Below are positions 28,817-37,857 of a stretch of DNA of 64,000 bases, one piece after another. The stretch lies in assembly GCF_013085345.1 (NCBI RefSeq), contig NZ_JABFAJ010000003.1, positions 310,001 to 374,000 of the forward strand. Direction: 5' to 3'. Numbering within the stretch: the first letter of the stretch is position 1; every line of letters starts with the position of its first letter. The DNA comes from Isoptericola sediminis (GTDB taxonomy: Bacteria; Actinomycetota; Actinomycetes; Actinomycetales; Cellulomonadaceae). Both the position numbers and the translations under genes were made by a program. Below the pieces are notes generated by a model. The model made no database searches. It saw only the letters and a list, made by a program, of their open reading frames with translations, and was not told the DNA's origin.

Positions 28817-29589
28817 GCCCCTCGACCACCCCCGCCGTGCACGCCGGCGCGGCTTCTCCCGCCCGGCGCGTCGCGGCCCAGGCCGGATTCGAGACCCGGG
28901 CGATCCTGCGCAACGGCGAACAGCTGCTCGTGACCATCGTGGTGCCCGTGCTCCTGCTCGTGGGCCTGGTGCGGACCTCCGTCGTCGAGCTGGACACCGC
29001 CGGCGCGACCCGCGTCGACTTCGTCACCCCGGGCGTCCTCGCCCTGGCCTGTGTCACCACGGCCTTCACCTCGCAGTCCATCGCCACCGCCTTCGACCGG
29101 CGCAACGGTGTGCTGCGCCTCCTGGCCACCACGCCCCTGGGACGCGGCGGGCTGCTCGCCGGGAAGGTCCTCGGGGTGCTCGCCGTCGAGGCGGTCCAGG
29201 TCGTCGTGATCGGCACCGTCGCCCTCGCCCTCGGGTGGCGGCCCGAGCCGACGGGGCTGCTGCCCGCCGCAGGTCTGCTGCTGCTCGGCACCGCGGCCTT
29301 CACCGCCCTCGCCCTGCTCCTGGCGGGGACCCTGCGCGCGGAAGGTGTCCTCGCGGTGGCCAATCTCGTGCTGGTGCTGCTCGTCGTCGGCGGCGGGCTC
29401 ATCGTGCCCCCGGCGGAGCTGCCCGGGCCGCTGGCCCACGTCGCGGCGTTCCTGCCCTCGGGGGCCCTCGGCGAAGGACTGCGCGGCGCCCTGCTGGGCG
29501 ACGGCGTGCCCGCGCTGAGCGTCGTGGTGCTCGTGGCCTGGACGGCGGCCTTCGGTGCCGGCGCCGGACGGCTGTTCCGCTGGCACTGA
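28813..29589 (+). CDS. ABC-2 type exporter permease
   Basis: A 258-residue membrane protein with six predicted spans and the ABC-2 permease pattern (FVTPGVLALACVTTAFTSQSIATAFDRRNGVLRLL; PSGALGEGLRGAL). It forms the channel for the upstream ATPase, whose stop overlaps its ATG. In several actinobacteria this pair precedes ctaA. Substrate unknown. Confidence 0.92.
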   Translation: MSPSTTPAVHAGAASPARRVAAQAGFETRAILRNGEQLLVTIVVPVLLLVGLVRTSVVELDTAGATRVDFVTPGVLALACVTTAFTSQSIATAFDRRNGVLRLLATTPLGRGGLLAGKVLGVLAVEAVQVVVIGTVALALGWRPEPTGLLPAAGLLLLGTAAFTALALLLAGTLRAEGVLAVANLVLVLLVVGGGLIVPPAELPGPLAHVAAFLPSGALGEGLRGALLGDGVPALSVVVLVAWTAAFGAGAGRLFRWH

Positions 29590-29643
29590 CCGACATCACA
29601 CCCATGACCCCGACGACGGGCGAGAACGGCCCGCCGCAACGGC

Positions 29644-29649
29644 TACCGT
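29644..29649 (+). promoter_or_regulatory. ctaA -10 box TACCGT (leaderless)
   Basis: TACCGT ends 6 nt before the ctaA GTG. Confidence 0.55.
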
Positions 29650-29655
29650 GGTGCT

Positions 29656-30609
29656 GTGAGCACGTCCGCACCCGCCGAGGCCTCCCGTACCCCCGCACGC
29701 CGTGACCGGTTCGCCCGGTTCCGCGGCTGGACCCGGGGCGTGCTGATCGCCAACGTGATCGCCCAGATCGGCATCATCGTCACCGGGGGCGCCGTGCGGC
29801 TCACCGGGTCCGGGCTGGGATGCTCCACGTGGCCGCAGTGCGAGCCCGGGAGCTTCACCCCCGTCTTCCACGCCGAGGTCGGGATCCACCCCTACATCGA
29901 GTTCGGCAACCGGCTCCTGACGTTCGTCCTGGCGGCGATCGCGGTGCTCGTGCTGCTCCTGGTCCTCACCGACCGCCGCCGGTCGCGTGCCTACCGGTGG
30001 CTCGGCGTCGTCCCGCTGGCCGGCGTCCTCGCCCAGGCCGTCATCGGCGGCGTCGTCGTCCTGCTCGACCTCCACCCGGCGTGGGTGTCGCTGCACTTCG
30101 TCGTCTCGGCGGCGCTGGTGTGGCTCGCCGCGTACCTGTTGCACCGGCACCGCGAGGGCGACGGGGCCCCGACCCCGGTCGGGCCCCGCACCGTCACCCT
30201 CACCGGGCGTGCCCTGGCGCTGCTCGTGGTACCCGTCGTGCTGCTCGGCGTCGCCGTCACCGCCGCCGGACCGCACTCCGGGGACGCGGAGGTCGGCTAC
30301 CGCCTGGCCGTCGACCCGCTGCGCATGACACGCGCCCACTCGGCCTCGGTGTGGTTGTTCGTCGGGGTGCTCACGGTGCTGCTGGTCCTGCTGCACCGGA
30401 CCCCCGACGCTGCCGAGGACCCGCTCGTGCGCCGCGCGCGGGCCGGCGCGTGGCTCCTGCTCGCCGTGACCCTGGCCCAGGGCGCGGTCGGCTACGTCCA
30501 GTACTTCACCGGGCTGCCCGAGATCCTCGTCGCGCTGCACATGCTGGGCGCGGGTCTGCTCGTGTGGGCGACGGCGAACGCCGTCCTGCGGCTGCGCACC
30601 CGCGCCTGA
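29656..30609 (+). CDS. ctaA: Heme A synthase
   Basis: A 317-residue eight-span membrane protein that oxidises heme O to heme A for aa3-type oxidase. It has the extracytoplasmic Cys pair in GLGCSTWPQC (about 54-63), the conserved Glu/His in GIHPYIEFGNRL, and heme-ligand His residues in SLHFV, RAHSASVW and ALHMLGAG. It complements the SURF1 gene in this window. Its stop lies 16 bp from the convergent NUDIX gene. Confidence 0.95.
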   Translation: MSTSAPAEASRTPARRDRFARFRGWTRGVLIANVIAQIGIIVTGGAVRLTGSGLGCSTWPQCEPGSFTPVFHAEVGIHPYIEFGNRLLTFVLAAIAVLVLLLVLTDRRRSRAYRWLGVVPLAGVLAQAVIGGVVVLLDLHPAWVSLHFVVSAALVWLAAYLLHRHREGDGAPTPVGPRTVTLTGRALALLVVPVVLLGVAVTAAGPHSGDAEVGYRLAVDPLRMTRAHSASVWLFVGVLTVLLVLLHRTPDAAEDPLVRRARAGAWLLLAVTLAQGAVGYVQYFTGLPEILVALHMLGAGLLVWATANAVLRLRTRA

Positions 30610-30625
30610 CCCACCACGCCCGCGG

Positions 30626-31282
30626 TCAGTCGGGCAGCACTCCCCGGCGGTAGGGCCACTCCGCCTCCACAGGTCGCAGCGAGGCCCAGCCGCCGGCACG
30701 GCTCGCCGCCGCGGCCAGGATGCCCGTCACGGCGGACGGGTTGTGCAGCTCACCGGCGAGGACGTGGGCGACCGCCTCGTCCAGCGGCACCCAGGCCGTG
30801 ACGATCTCGGCCTCCTCGCCGTGCCGTTCGTGGCGTTCGGCCTCCGGCACCTCGTGCACGTCCCGCGCGAGGAAGATCCGCACGGACTCGTTGCTGAAAC
30901 CAGGCGTCGTCGCGTAGTCGGCCAGCACGTCCCAGCGGTCCGCGACGACGTCGGCCTCCTCGGCGAGCTCGCGCGCCGCCGCCTCGACGGCGGGTTCGCC
31001 GTCGACGTCGAGCAACCCGGCCGGCACCTCCCACATGACGGTGCGCACCGGGTGCCGGTACTGGCGCAGCAGCAGGACCCGGTCCTGCGGATCCAGGACG
31101 ACGATCGCGACGGCTCCCGGGTGGTCCAGGTACTCGCGCGTCACGACGCCGGCGTCGCCGAGGTCGATGTCGTCGCGCACCAGGTCGAAGACCGTGCCGG
31201 CATGCACCGTGGTCCGGCCGACGACGGGCCGCGGGGCGACCTCGTCCCGGCCCGCGACGACCTCCGACGTCCGGCCGCTCAC
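30626..31282 (-). CDS. NUDIX hydrolase, ADP-ribose pyrophosphatase type
   Basis: A 218-residue NUDIX protein with the box [22 protein letters not shown] (about 89-110; catalytic REx2EE), preceded by MWEVPAG as in ADP-ribose pyrophosphatases. It matches the NUDIX gene next to pyrG in mycobacteria (Rv1700). The start is GTG 31282, overlapping the pyrG stop by 4 nt. Confidence 0.92.
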   Translation of the reverse strand: MSGRTSEVVAGRDEVAPRPVVGRTTVHAGTVFDLVRDDIDLGDAGVVTREYLDHPGAVAIVVLDPQDRVLLLRQYRHPVRTVMWEVPAGLLDVDGEPAVEAAARELAEEADVVADRWDVLADYATTPGFSNESVRIFLARDVHEVPEAERHERHGEEAEIVTAWVPLDEAVAHVLAGELHNPSAVTGILAAAASRAGGWASLRPVEAEWPYRRGVLPD

Positions 31283-32964
31283 GCGGTCGCGCCCTGGCGC
31301 TCCAGGGCCGCGGCGACGAGGCCGGAGAACAGCGGGTGCGAGCCCGTCGGCCGGGACTTGAACTCCGGGTGCGCCTGCGTGCTGATGTAGTACGGGTGCA
31401 CGTCGGCGGGGAGCTCGACGAACTCCACGAGGTCACCGTCGGGCGAGGTGCCGCTGATCCGCAGCCCGGCCTCCTCCAGCCGGTCGCGGTACAGGTTGTT
31501 CACCTCGTACCGGTGCCGGTGCCGCTCGGAGACCTCCGTGGTGCCGTAGGTCTTGGCCGCCACGGACCCCTCGGCCAGGGCCGCCGGGTAGGCACCGAGA
31601 CGCATCGTGCCACCCAGGTCACCGTCGCCGCCGACGATGGCGAGCTGCTCGGCCATGGTGGCGATGACGGGGTCGGAGGAGTCCGGGTCGAACTCCGTCG
31701 AGGACGCCTCCGTCAGCCCCAGCACGTTGCGTGCGTACTCGATGACCATGGACTGCAGCCCGAGGCAGATGCCCAGGGTGGGCACGAGGTTCTCACGCGC
31801 CCAGCGCAGCGCCCCGACCTTGCCGTCGATGCCGCGCACCCCGAAGCCGCCGGGCACGAGGACGGCGTCCACACCGGCCAGGGCCTCCTGGGCCCCCGCG
31901 GGCGTGGCGCAGTCGTCCGCCGCGACCCAGCGGATCGCGACCCGCGTGTCGTTGTCGAAACCGCCGGCGCGCAGCGCCTCGGTGACCGACAGGTAGGCGT
32001 CGGGCAGGTCGATGTACTTGCCGACCAACGCGATCTCGACGTTGTGCTCGGGGGCGTGCACCCGCTCCAGGACACGGTTCCAGCCGCCCCACTCGACGTC
32101 GTGGAACGGCAGGTCGAGCCGGCGCACCACGTAGGCGTCCAGCCCCTCGGAGTGCACGACGCGCGGGATGTCGTAGATGCTCGGCGCGTCCGCCGCGTTG
32201 ACGACCGCCTCGTTCTCCACGTCGCACATCATCGCGATCTTGTGCTTGATGGGGGTCGGCACGGTCCGGTCGGACCGCAGCACGATGGCGTCCGGCTGGA
32301 TGCCGATCGAGCGCAGCGCGGCGACGGAGTGCTGGGTCGGCTTCGTCTTCAGTTCGCCGGAGGGCCCGATGTAGGGCACGAGGGACACGTGCAGGAAGAA
32401 GCAGTCGTCGCGGCCGAGCTCGTGGCGCACCTGGCGGGCCGCCTCGAGGAACGGCAGCGACTCGATGTCTCCGACCGTGCCGCCGATCTCGGTGATGATC
32501 ACGTCGACGTCGGGGCCGGCCTGGTCCCGCATCCGCAGCTTGATCTCGTCGGTGATGTGCGGGATGACCTGCACCGTGTCGCCGAGGTACTCCCCGCGGC
32601 GCTCCTTGGCGATGACGCGGGAGTAGACCTGGCCGGTGGTCACGTTGGACGAGGCCGGGAGCTCGACGTCGAGGAAGCGCTCGTAGTGCCCGATGTCCAG
32701 GTCGGTCTCGGCGCCGTCCTCGGTGACGAACACCTCGCCGTGCTGGAACGGGTTCATGGTGCCCGGGTCCACGTTGAGGTACGGATCGAGCTTCTGCATC
32801 GTGACCCGCAGCCCGCGGGACCGCAGCAGGCGTCCGAGGGAGGAGGCCGTCAGCCCCTTGCCGAGAGACGAGGCGACGCCGCCCGTCACGAAGATGTGGC
32901 GCGTCGGGTGCGTGGCACCGGCGCGGCTCGAGGAACGGGAGGTTCGGTTCACGGTGTCAGCCAC
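31279..32964 (-). CDS. pyrG: CTP synthase
   Basis: A 561-residue CTP synthase making CTP from UTP, ATP and glutamine. The amidoligase domain starts at [20 protein letters not shown]; the class I glutaminase domain has the nucleophile Cys in LGICLGLQ and His-Glu in AHPEFKSRP. The start is GTG 32964, 8 nt after TAGCAT, with a short GGAG between; a much longer in-frame ORF is rejected as antisense noise. Cotranslated with the NUDIX gene. Confidence 0.97.
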   Translation of the reverse strand: MADTVNRTSRSSSRAGATHPTRHIFVTGGVASSLGKGLTASSLGRLLRSRGLRVTMQKLDPYLNVDPGTMNPFQHGEVFVTEDGAETDLDIGHYERFLDVELPASSNVTTGQVYSRVIAKERRGEYLGDTVQVIPHITDEIKLRMRDQAGPDVDVIITEIGGTVGDIESLPFLEAARQVRHELGRDDCFFLHVSLVPYIGPSGELKTKPTQHSVAALRSIGIQPDAIVLRSDRTVPTPIKHKIAMMCDVENEAVVNAADAPSIYDIPRVVHSEGLDAYVVRRLDLPFHDVEWGGWNRVLERVHAPEHNVEIALVGKYIDLPDAYLSVTEALRAGGFDNDTRVAIRWVAADDCATPAGAQEALAGVDAVLVPGGFGVRGIDGKVGALRWARENLVPTLGICLGLQSMVIEYARNVLGLTEASSTEFDPDSSDPVIATMAEQLAIVGGDGDLGGTMRLGAYPAALAEGSVAAKTYGTTEVSERHRHRYEVNNLYRDRLEEAGLRISGTSPDGDLVEFVELPADVHPYYISTQAHPEFKSRPTGSHPLFSGLVAAALERQGATA

Positions 32965-32972
32965 GGAACTCC

Positions 32973-32978
32973 ATGCTA
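32973..32978 (-). promoter_or_regulatory. Candidate pyrG -10 box TAGCAT
   Basis: TAGCAT on the minus strand ends 8 nt before the pyrG GTG, suggesting pyrG has its own promoter after the steAB-murJ block. Confidence 0.45.
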
Positions 32979-33043
32979 ACCGAACCCCGCCCGCTCGGCG
33001 TGCGGGACACGGGGGTCGAGAGCGTGCCGTGCGGCACAGCGGG

Positions 33044-34690
33044 TCACCGGCGTCGCAGCAGCCGTCGCCCCGTGCCGAGGGCCCGCGACCGCACGTCCCG
33101 GTCGGCCACCGCCGCCGCGAGCAGGACCACCAGCGCCGCGAGCAGCCCCGCGAGAAGCCCCCACCCGACGTCGGCGGCGATCCAGGCGGCCTCGAGGTCG
33201 TCCGTGGCACGATCCACGACCGGCACCGCCCAGCGCCCGGCGACCGCGCCGAGCGCGCCGGCGAGCACCGCGACACCACCGGTGCGCACCACGCCGCGCA
33301 GGGCGGGTGCCCCCACCCGGCGCCGCACCGCCAGCAGCAGGGCCGCACCGGCGACGGTCATGCCGACCGTGGTGGCCCCGCCCAACCAGGCCAGCACAGC
33401 CTGCTCGACGTCCGCTCCCCCGGCGAAGACCGGGACCGCGAGCCCCACGCCGACGGCGACGACGACCCAGCCGGACGCGGTCGCCAGGACCGCGGCCCGG
33501 GGGGCGCCGACCGCGTACAGCAGGCGCGACAGCTGCAGGATCAGGGCGTAGCCGAGCAGGCCGGGTGCCATCCAGGCCAGCGCGGCGGCGAGCCCCTCGG
33601 CGTCCCCGTCCGCCACCACGCCGAAGACGTTCTCGACCAGCGGCGCCGCGGCGACGAGGGCGGCGGCACCGGCCGCCGAGACGACCACGAGGACCCGCGT
33701 GGTCGACGACACCAGCCGCGCGAGGTCGTCGCCGCGTCCCTGGGAGGCCAGCTCGGAGAACCGCGGGAAGGCGCTCGTCGCGATCGGGAAGGCCAGGACC
33801 GCGTACGGCAGGAAGTAGACGTTCTGGGCGTACAGGAAGATCGTCCATGTCCCGTCACCCCCGGCCTCGTTGGCGGACGCCATCGTGGCCAGCAGCGCGA
33901 GCTGCTGCGCGACCAGCGCGCCGATGCCCGCCGAGGCCAGCCGTGCGGCCCGCCGGCCCTCGCCGTCCGGGAAGCGCAGGGTGGGGCGCAGCCGCAGCCC
34001 CGTCCGCGCGACGGGCACGACCAGCGGCAGCGCGAGGAACGCCACCCCCGCCGTCATGCCCCAGGCGAGCCAGCCGAGTGCCTGGGACGTGAGCTCGGCG
34101 ACGTCCTGCTGGTTGCCCTCGGCCAGCTGCCCGAAGCGGGCGTAGACCCCGATGACGACGAGGCTGGAGACCAGCGGCGCGAACGCCGGCCAGAAGAAGC
34201 GGTTGTGGGCCTGCAGGATGCCGCCGAGGACGACGGCCAGGCCGTACAGCGGCACCTGCACGGCGAAGACCCGCAGGAAGTCCGCCGCGACGGCCACGTT
34301 GACCGGGTCGTGCAGCCGCAGGACGTGCTCGGCGAGGGGGTCGGCGAGCAGCGCCATGAGACCGGCGACCGGGAGGAGGACCACGACGGTCCAGCCCAGC
34401 AGCGCCGAGGCGGTCCGCGAGGCGTTCTGCCGGTCCCCGCGCACGAGGAACCCGGACAGCAGCGGGACGACGGCACCCGTCAGGGCGCCGCCGGCCGCGA
34501 TCTCGAACAGGACGTTCGGCAGCAGGTTCGCGGCGTTGAGGGGGGCGTCGACCCCGTCGGTTCCCACGAACCGGGCCTGCGCCAGCCAGCGCCCGAACCC
34601 GACGACCCGGCTCGCCAGCGTGACGACGGTGATCAGTGCCGCCGCGCCGGCGACCGCCGAGCCGATCCGCCGAGCGCCCGGCGCGCTCAC
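33044..34690 (-). CDS. MurJ-like lipid-linked oligosaccharide flippase (MVF/MOP superfamily)
   Basis: A 548-residue protein with about 14 membrane spans. It shows MurJ-like elements: [17 protein letters not shown] near the N-terminus, [22 protein letters not shown], and [13 protein letters not shown]. MurJ exports lipid II; this gene lacks the long C-terminal kinase-like part of mycobacterial MviN. It overlaps the transferase gene (GTGA), so the two products probably work together on one lipid-linked substrate (inference). Whether this is the main MurJ or a paralogue cannot be told here. Confidence 0.85.
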   Translation of the reverse strand: MSAPGARRIGSAVAGAAALITVVTLASRVVGFGRWLAQARFVGTDGVDAPLNAANLLPNVLFEIAAGGALTGAVVPLLSGFLVRGDRQNASRTASALLGWTVVVLLPVAGLMALLADPLAEHVLRLHDPVNVAVAADFLRVFAVQVPLYGLAVVLGGILQAHNRFFWPAFAPLVSSLVVIGVYARFGQLAEGNQQDVAELTSQALGWLAWGMTAGVAFLALPLVVPVARTGLRLRPTLRFPDGEGRRAARLASAGIGALVAQQLALLATMASANEAGGDGTWTIFLYAQNVYFLPYAVLAFPIATSAFPRFSELASQGRGDDLARLVSSTTRVLVVVSAAGAAALVAAAPLVENVFGVVADGDAEGLAAALAWMAPGLLGYALILQLSRLLYAVGAPRAAVLATASGWVVVAVGVGLAVPVFAGGADVEQAVLAWLGGATTVGMTVAGAALLLAVRRRVGAPALRGVVRTGGVAVLAGALGAVAGRWAVPVVDRATDDLEAAWIAADVGWGLLAGLLAALVVLLAAAVADRDVRSRALGTGRRLLRRR

Positions 34691-35574
34691 CCGGCCGCGC
34701 CCCCGGCGTCGGGCGCCCGGCCCGCGACCGCCGCGGGTGCCGCGGGGCGCCGACCGAGCCGGTCGAGGTGCCGCAGCCACGGCGTGCGATCGATGACGGC
34801 GGAGAAGCTGACCCGCTCCGACGCGAGCGTCAGCCCCACCACGGCGGCCAGCGCCCCGACCCGGACCGCGCGGGGCGCGGAGACCGCCCACTGCGCCCCC
34901 ACGAAGGCACCCAGGGCGTTCGCCCCACCGTCGCCGAGCATGTCGCGCTCGGCCAGGTCGGCGGGCGCGGACGCCGCCGCGACACCCAGCACCGCACCCG
35001 TGGTCCCGCGGCCCGGTGCGGCGAGCACCCCCGCGGACAGCGCCGCGGCGGCCTTCAGCGCCCTGCCCGGTCGCAGGTCGAGCAGGTTCACGAGGTTCGC
35101 GGTGCCGGCGATCAGCGCGCCGTTGACGACGACGTCCGCCAGGTGCCCGGCCGCACCGCCCCGACGGGGTGTTCCGACCGCCGCGGCGAGGAGCGCCGTC
35201 GTCCCGATACCCAGGACCTTCAGGCCGCCGGTCGTGACCTCGCCGCGCGACAGCGCGCCCAGGTGACCCCGCAGCCCCTTGGTGCGGGTGGTGGTGTCCT
35301 CGGCGAGGTCGTCCACCACGCCGAACGCCGCGGCGCCCGTCGTCGCCGTCACCAGCGCCGCACGCGTCCTGGCGTCGGCGCCCCCCGCGACCGCTCCCAC
35401 GACGAGCCCGGCGGCCGCCGCCGGGCCCTCCAGCATGGAGACGGGTTCGTCGCGATGGTTCGTCCGCGTCCACCGCTCGCGCCCGCCGGGTGGTGCGGAC
35501 TCCAGCACCTGACGCGCGACAGCGGTCGCCGCGGCGGCGGACAGCCCGGCCGCCAGCAGACGGAGCGACCGCAT
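34687..35574 (-). CDS. MraY/WecA-like phosphoglycosyl transferase (GT4-type, PNPT superfamily)
   Basis: A 295-residue membrane protein with PNPT motifs: DEPVSMLEGP at the first loop, FGVVDDLAED (catalytic DD), a Lys/Arg-rich loop KGLRGHLGAL, NLVNLLDLRPGR, and DMLGDGGANALG, the counterpart of MraY MGDTGS. It would transfer a sugar phosphate to a polyprenyl phosphate. It is shorter than MraY (about 360) and departs from it in the NLTDGLDG motif, so it is probably a separate enzyme or a degenerate partner. The start is one base inside the steB stop. Confidence 0.75.
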   Translation of the reverse strand: MRSLRLLAAGLSAAAATAVARQVLESAPPGGRERWTRTNHRDEPVSMLEGPAAAAGLVVGAVAGGADARTRAALVTATTGAAAFGVVDDLAEDTTTRTKGLRGHLGALSRGEVTTGGLKVLGIGTTALLAAAVGTPRRGGAAGHLADVVVNGALIAGTANLVNLLDLRPGRALKAAAALSAGVLAAPGRGTTGAVLGVAAASAPADLAERDMLGDGGANALGAFVGAQWAVSAPRAVRVGALAAVVGLTLASERVSFSAVIDRTPWLRHLDRLGRRPAAPAAVAGRAPDAGGAAG

Positions 35575-36620
35575 CAGGAGTCCTCGCCGGTCGTCCCGGT
35601 GTCCCCGGTGGACGCCTCGTCACCGGTCGTGCCACCGGACTCCTGCGCGGCGTCCTCCCCGTCGGGGGCCCGGACCACCGGGGGCACGGCCTCGGCGTCC
35701 TCCTCGAACCCGTACTGCCCGACCTCGTCGGCCGCCTGCGCGGCGATCGCCAGCGGGACGTTCATCCGCATGGTCTCCTGCTCGATCCCGCTGACCGTGC
35801 TCGTGGACGCCACGACCTCCTCGGTCGCCCGCAGCTCGGTGAGCAGGTCGCCATCGACCGCGGTCGGGCCGGCCACGACGACCGTGCCCGCCACCGACTG
35901 CAGCGTCACCACGGTGCTCGGCACGTCGACGTCCTCGTCCACCTCCGGCGACTCCGAACCGGGGGCACCGTCGTCCTCGGCCGCACCCGCGGTGAGCAGC
36001 AGCACCGCGTCCGCGGGCGCCGACGGCGCGAACCGGGAGTCGACGAGGCCGACCTGGGTGAGCAGCTGGTAGAGCTCGACCGCGCGGTCGCTGCGCTCTC
36101 CCGGCGTCTGCTCGTCGGCCTCGGTCAGGGCCACGCCCAGCACCGTGCCGAGCACCTGGGACGTGGTGGCGTCCTCGGCCACCATGTCCTCGAGACGGCC
36201 CCGCTGGCCGTCCGCGACCGTGTCGCGGAGCACCGAGTCGTCGACGGCGTCCCAGGACTCGGTCATCGAGGACTGGGCCACCACCCGGGCCCCGGCGGCC
36301 TCGAGCTGGTTCACGACGTCGAGCTCCAGGGTCTCGGAGATGCCGTCGACGTCCACGACGGCCACGTTGACGTCCTCGAGCGAGCCGTCGACCAGCTCGG
36401 CACCGGCCCCCAGGGCGTACGCCTGCAGGTCGGCGAGCTCCGCCTCGGTCGCGGTGAGGCTGTCGCGCAGTGCGGTGCGCTCCACGCGCAGCGCCTCCAC
36501 CTGGTCCGTGAGCTGGTCCCCGATGGCGTTCTGCAGGGGGCCGGCGCCCAGGATGATGCCGACCGCGAGCGCCAGGAAGACGCTGATCAGCGAGACGAGG
36601 TGGTAACGGAAGTCGATCAC
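35574..36620 (-). CDS. steB: SteB/MctB family membrane protein
   Basis: A 348-residue protein with one N-terminal span (IDFRYHLVSLISVFLALAVGIILG), a coiled coil (about 38-70) and an extracytoplasmic domain, ending in a Thr/Gly/Glu-rich tail of about 35 residues. The mycobacterial homologue (Rv1698, MctB) was linked to copper; in corynebacteria SteB acts with SteA in cell separation through RipC-FtsEX. Position next to steA supports the SteB role. The start is GTG 36620 with GGAG upstream. Confidence 0.88.
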   Translation of the reverse strand: MIDFRYHLVSLISVFLALAVGIILGAGPLQNAIGDQLTDQVEALRVERTALRDSLTATEAELADLQAYALGAGAELVDGSLEDVNVAVVDVDGISETLELDVVNQLEAAGARVVAQSSMTESWDAVDDSVLRDTVADGQRGRLEDMVAEDATTSQVLGTVLGVALTEADEQTPGERSDRAVELYQLLTQVGLVDSRFAPSAPADAVLLLTAGAAEDDGAPGSESPEVDEDVDVPSTVVTLQSVAGTVVVAGPTAVDGDLLTELRATEEVVASTSTVSGIEQETMRMNVPLAIAAQAADEVGQYGFEEDAEAVPPVVRAPDGEDAAQESGGTTGDEASTGDTGTTGEDS

Positions 36621-36660
36621 GGGGTCGGGGTGCTCCTAGGTCGAGGGGATCGCGGGCGGC

Positions 36661-37851
36661 TCAGCCGCCGAAGAGGCTACCGATCCACGACACGAGGTCG
36701 TCGATCTGGGCTCCGACGAGCCCGAACGCGGTCTGCCCGGCTGCCGTCGACCACAGGGCGGCCAGGACCGCCGCCACGCCGGCGAGCGACAGCAGCGTCA
36801 GCTGCAGGTTGGAGATCCTGGTGCGGTACAGCCGGGAGACACCCTTGGCGTCGACCAGCTTGCCGCCCACCCGCAGCCGGGTCAGGAAGGTGCTCGCCAT
36901 GCCGGCGCGGCCCTTGTCGAGGAACTCCACCAGGGTGGCGTGGGTGCCGACCGCGACGATCAGCTTGGCGCCCTTGTCGTCGGCGAGCAGCATCGCGATG
37001 TCCTCGCTGGTGCCGGTGGCCGGGAACACGACGGGGTCGACCCCGAGCGCCCGCACGCGCTCCAGTCCCGGGGCGTTGCCGTCGCGGTAGGCGTGCACGA
37101 CGATCTCGGCGCCGCAGGACAGCGCACGGTCCGAGACCGAGTCCATGTCCCCGACGATCATGTCCGGCCGGTACCCGGCGTCCAGGATGGCGTCCGCCCC
37201 GCCGTCGACACCGACCAGAACGGGCCGGTTCTCCGCGATGTACGAGCGCAGCATCGCGAGGTCCTCGCGGTAGTGGTACCCGCGCACGACGATCAGCACG
37301 TGCCGGCCGTCGATCTCGGTGCGCACGTCCGGCACGCCCACGCCGTCGAGCAGCAGGTCGCGCTCACGCCGCAGGTAGGACAGCGTGTTCTCGGCGAACC
37401 GCTCGATCTCGTCGGAGAGCCCCTCGCGCGCGGCGGCGAGGTCCCGCTCCACGGTCTCGGGCGTCTGCCGGGTGCCCGTCGCGAAGGGCTGACCGTCCAC
37501 GAGCACGGCGCCGCCCTCGATGTTCACCCGCGCGCCGTCGTGCACGGTCATGATCTCCGGACCGAGGTCGTCGACCAGGATGATGCCCGCCTGCAGCAGG
37601 ATGTCGGGACCCGCGTTCGGGTAGCGGCCGGTCGTCGACGGCGCGGCGTTCAGCACCGCGCACGGGCCGGCGGCCACCAGCGCCTCGGCGGCGACCCGGT
37701 CGATGTCGGCGTGGTCGATGACGGCGACGTCGCCCGGACGCAGCCGCTTGGTGAGGTCCTTGGTCCGCGCGCCGACGCGCGCCGTGCCCCCGCCGTCGGC
37801 GTCGTCGCTGGTGTCGGGGCTGCGGTCGGCCCGGCGCAGGATCATTTTCAT
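36661..37851 (-). CDS. steA: SteA, cytoplasmic-domain membrane protein of the cell-separation pathway
   Basis: A 396-residue protein: a cytoplasmic region with a thiamine-pyrophosphokinase-like fold (VLVGVDGGADAILDAGYRPDMIVGDMDS, about 213-240), then a C-terminal span (about 349-372). It matches Rv1697/SteA, which works with SteB. The ATG at 37851 lies 6 bp from the recN stop. Confidence 0.9.
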   Translation of the reverse strand: MKMILRRADRSPDTSDDADGGGTARVGARTKDLTKRLRPGDVAVIDHADIDRVAAEALVAAGPCAVLNAAPSTTGRYPNAGPDILLQAGIILVDDLGPEIMTVHDGARVNIEGGAVLVDGQPFATGTRQTPETVERDLAAAREGLSDEIERFAENTLSYLRRERDLLLDGVGVPDVRTEIDGRHVLIVVRGYHYREDLAMLRSYIAENRPVLVGVDGGADAILDAGYRPDMIVGDMDSVSDRALSCGAEIVVHAYRDGNAPGLERVRALGVDPVVFPATGTSEDIAMLLADDKGAKLIVAVGTHATLVEFLDKGRAGMASTFLTRLRVGGKLVDAKGVSRLYRTRISNLQLTLLSLAGVAAVLAALWSTAAGQTAFGLVGAQIDDLVSWIGSLFGG

Positions 37852-37857
37852 CGCCGC

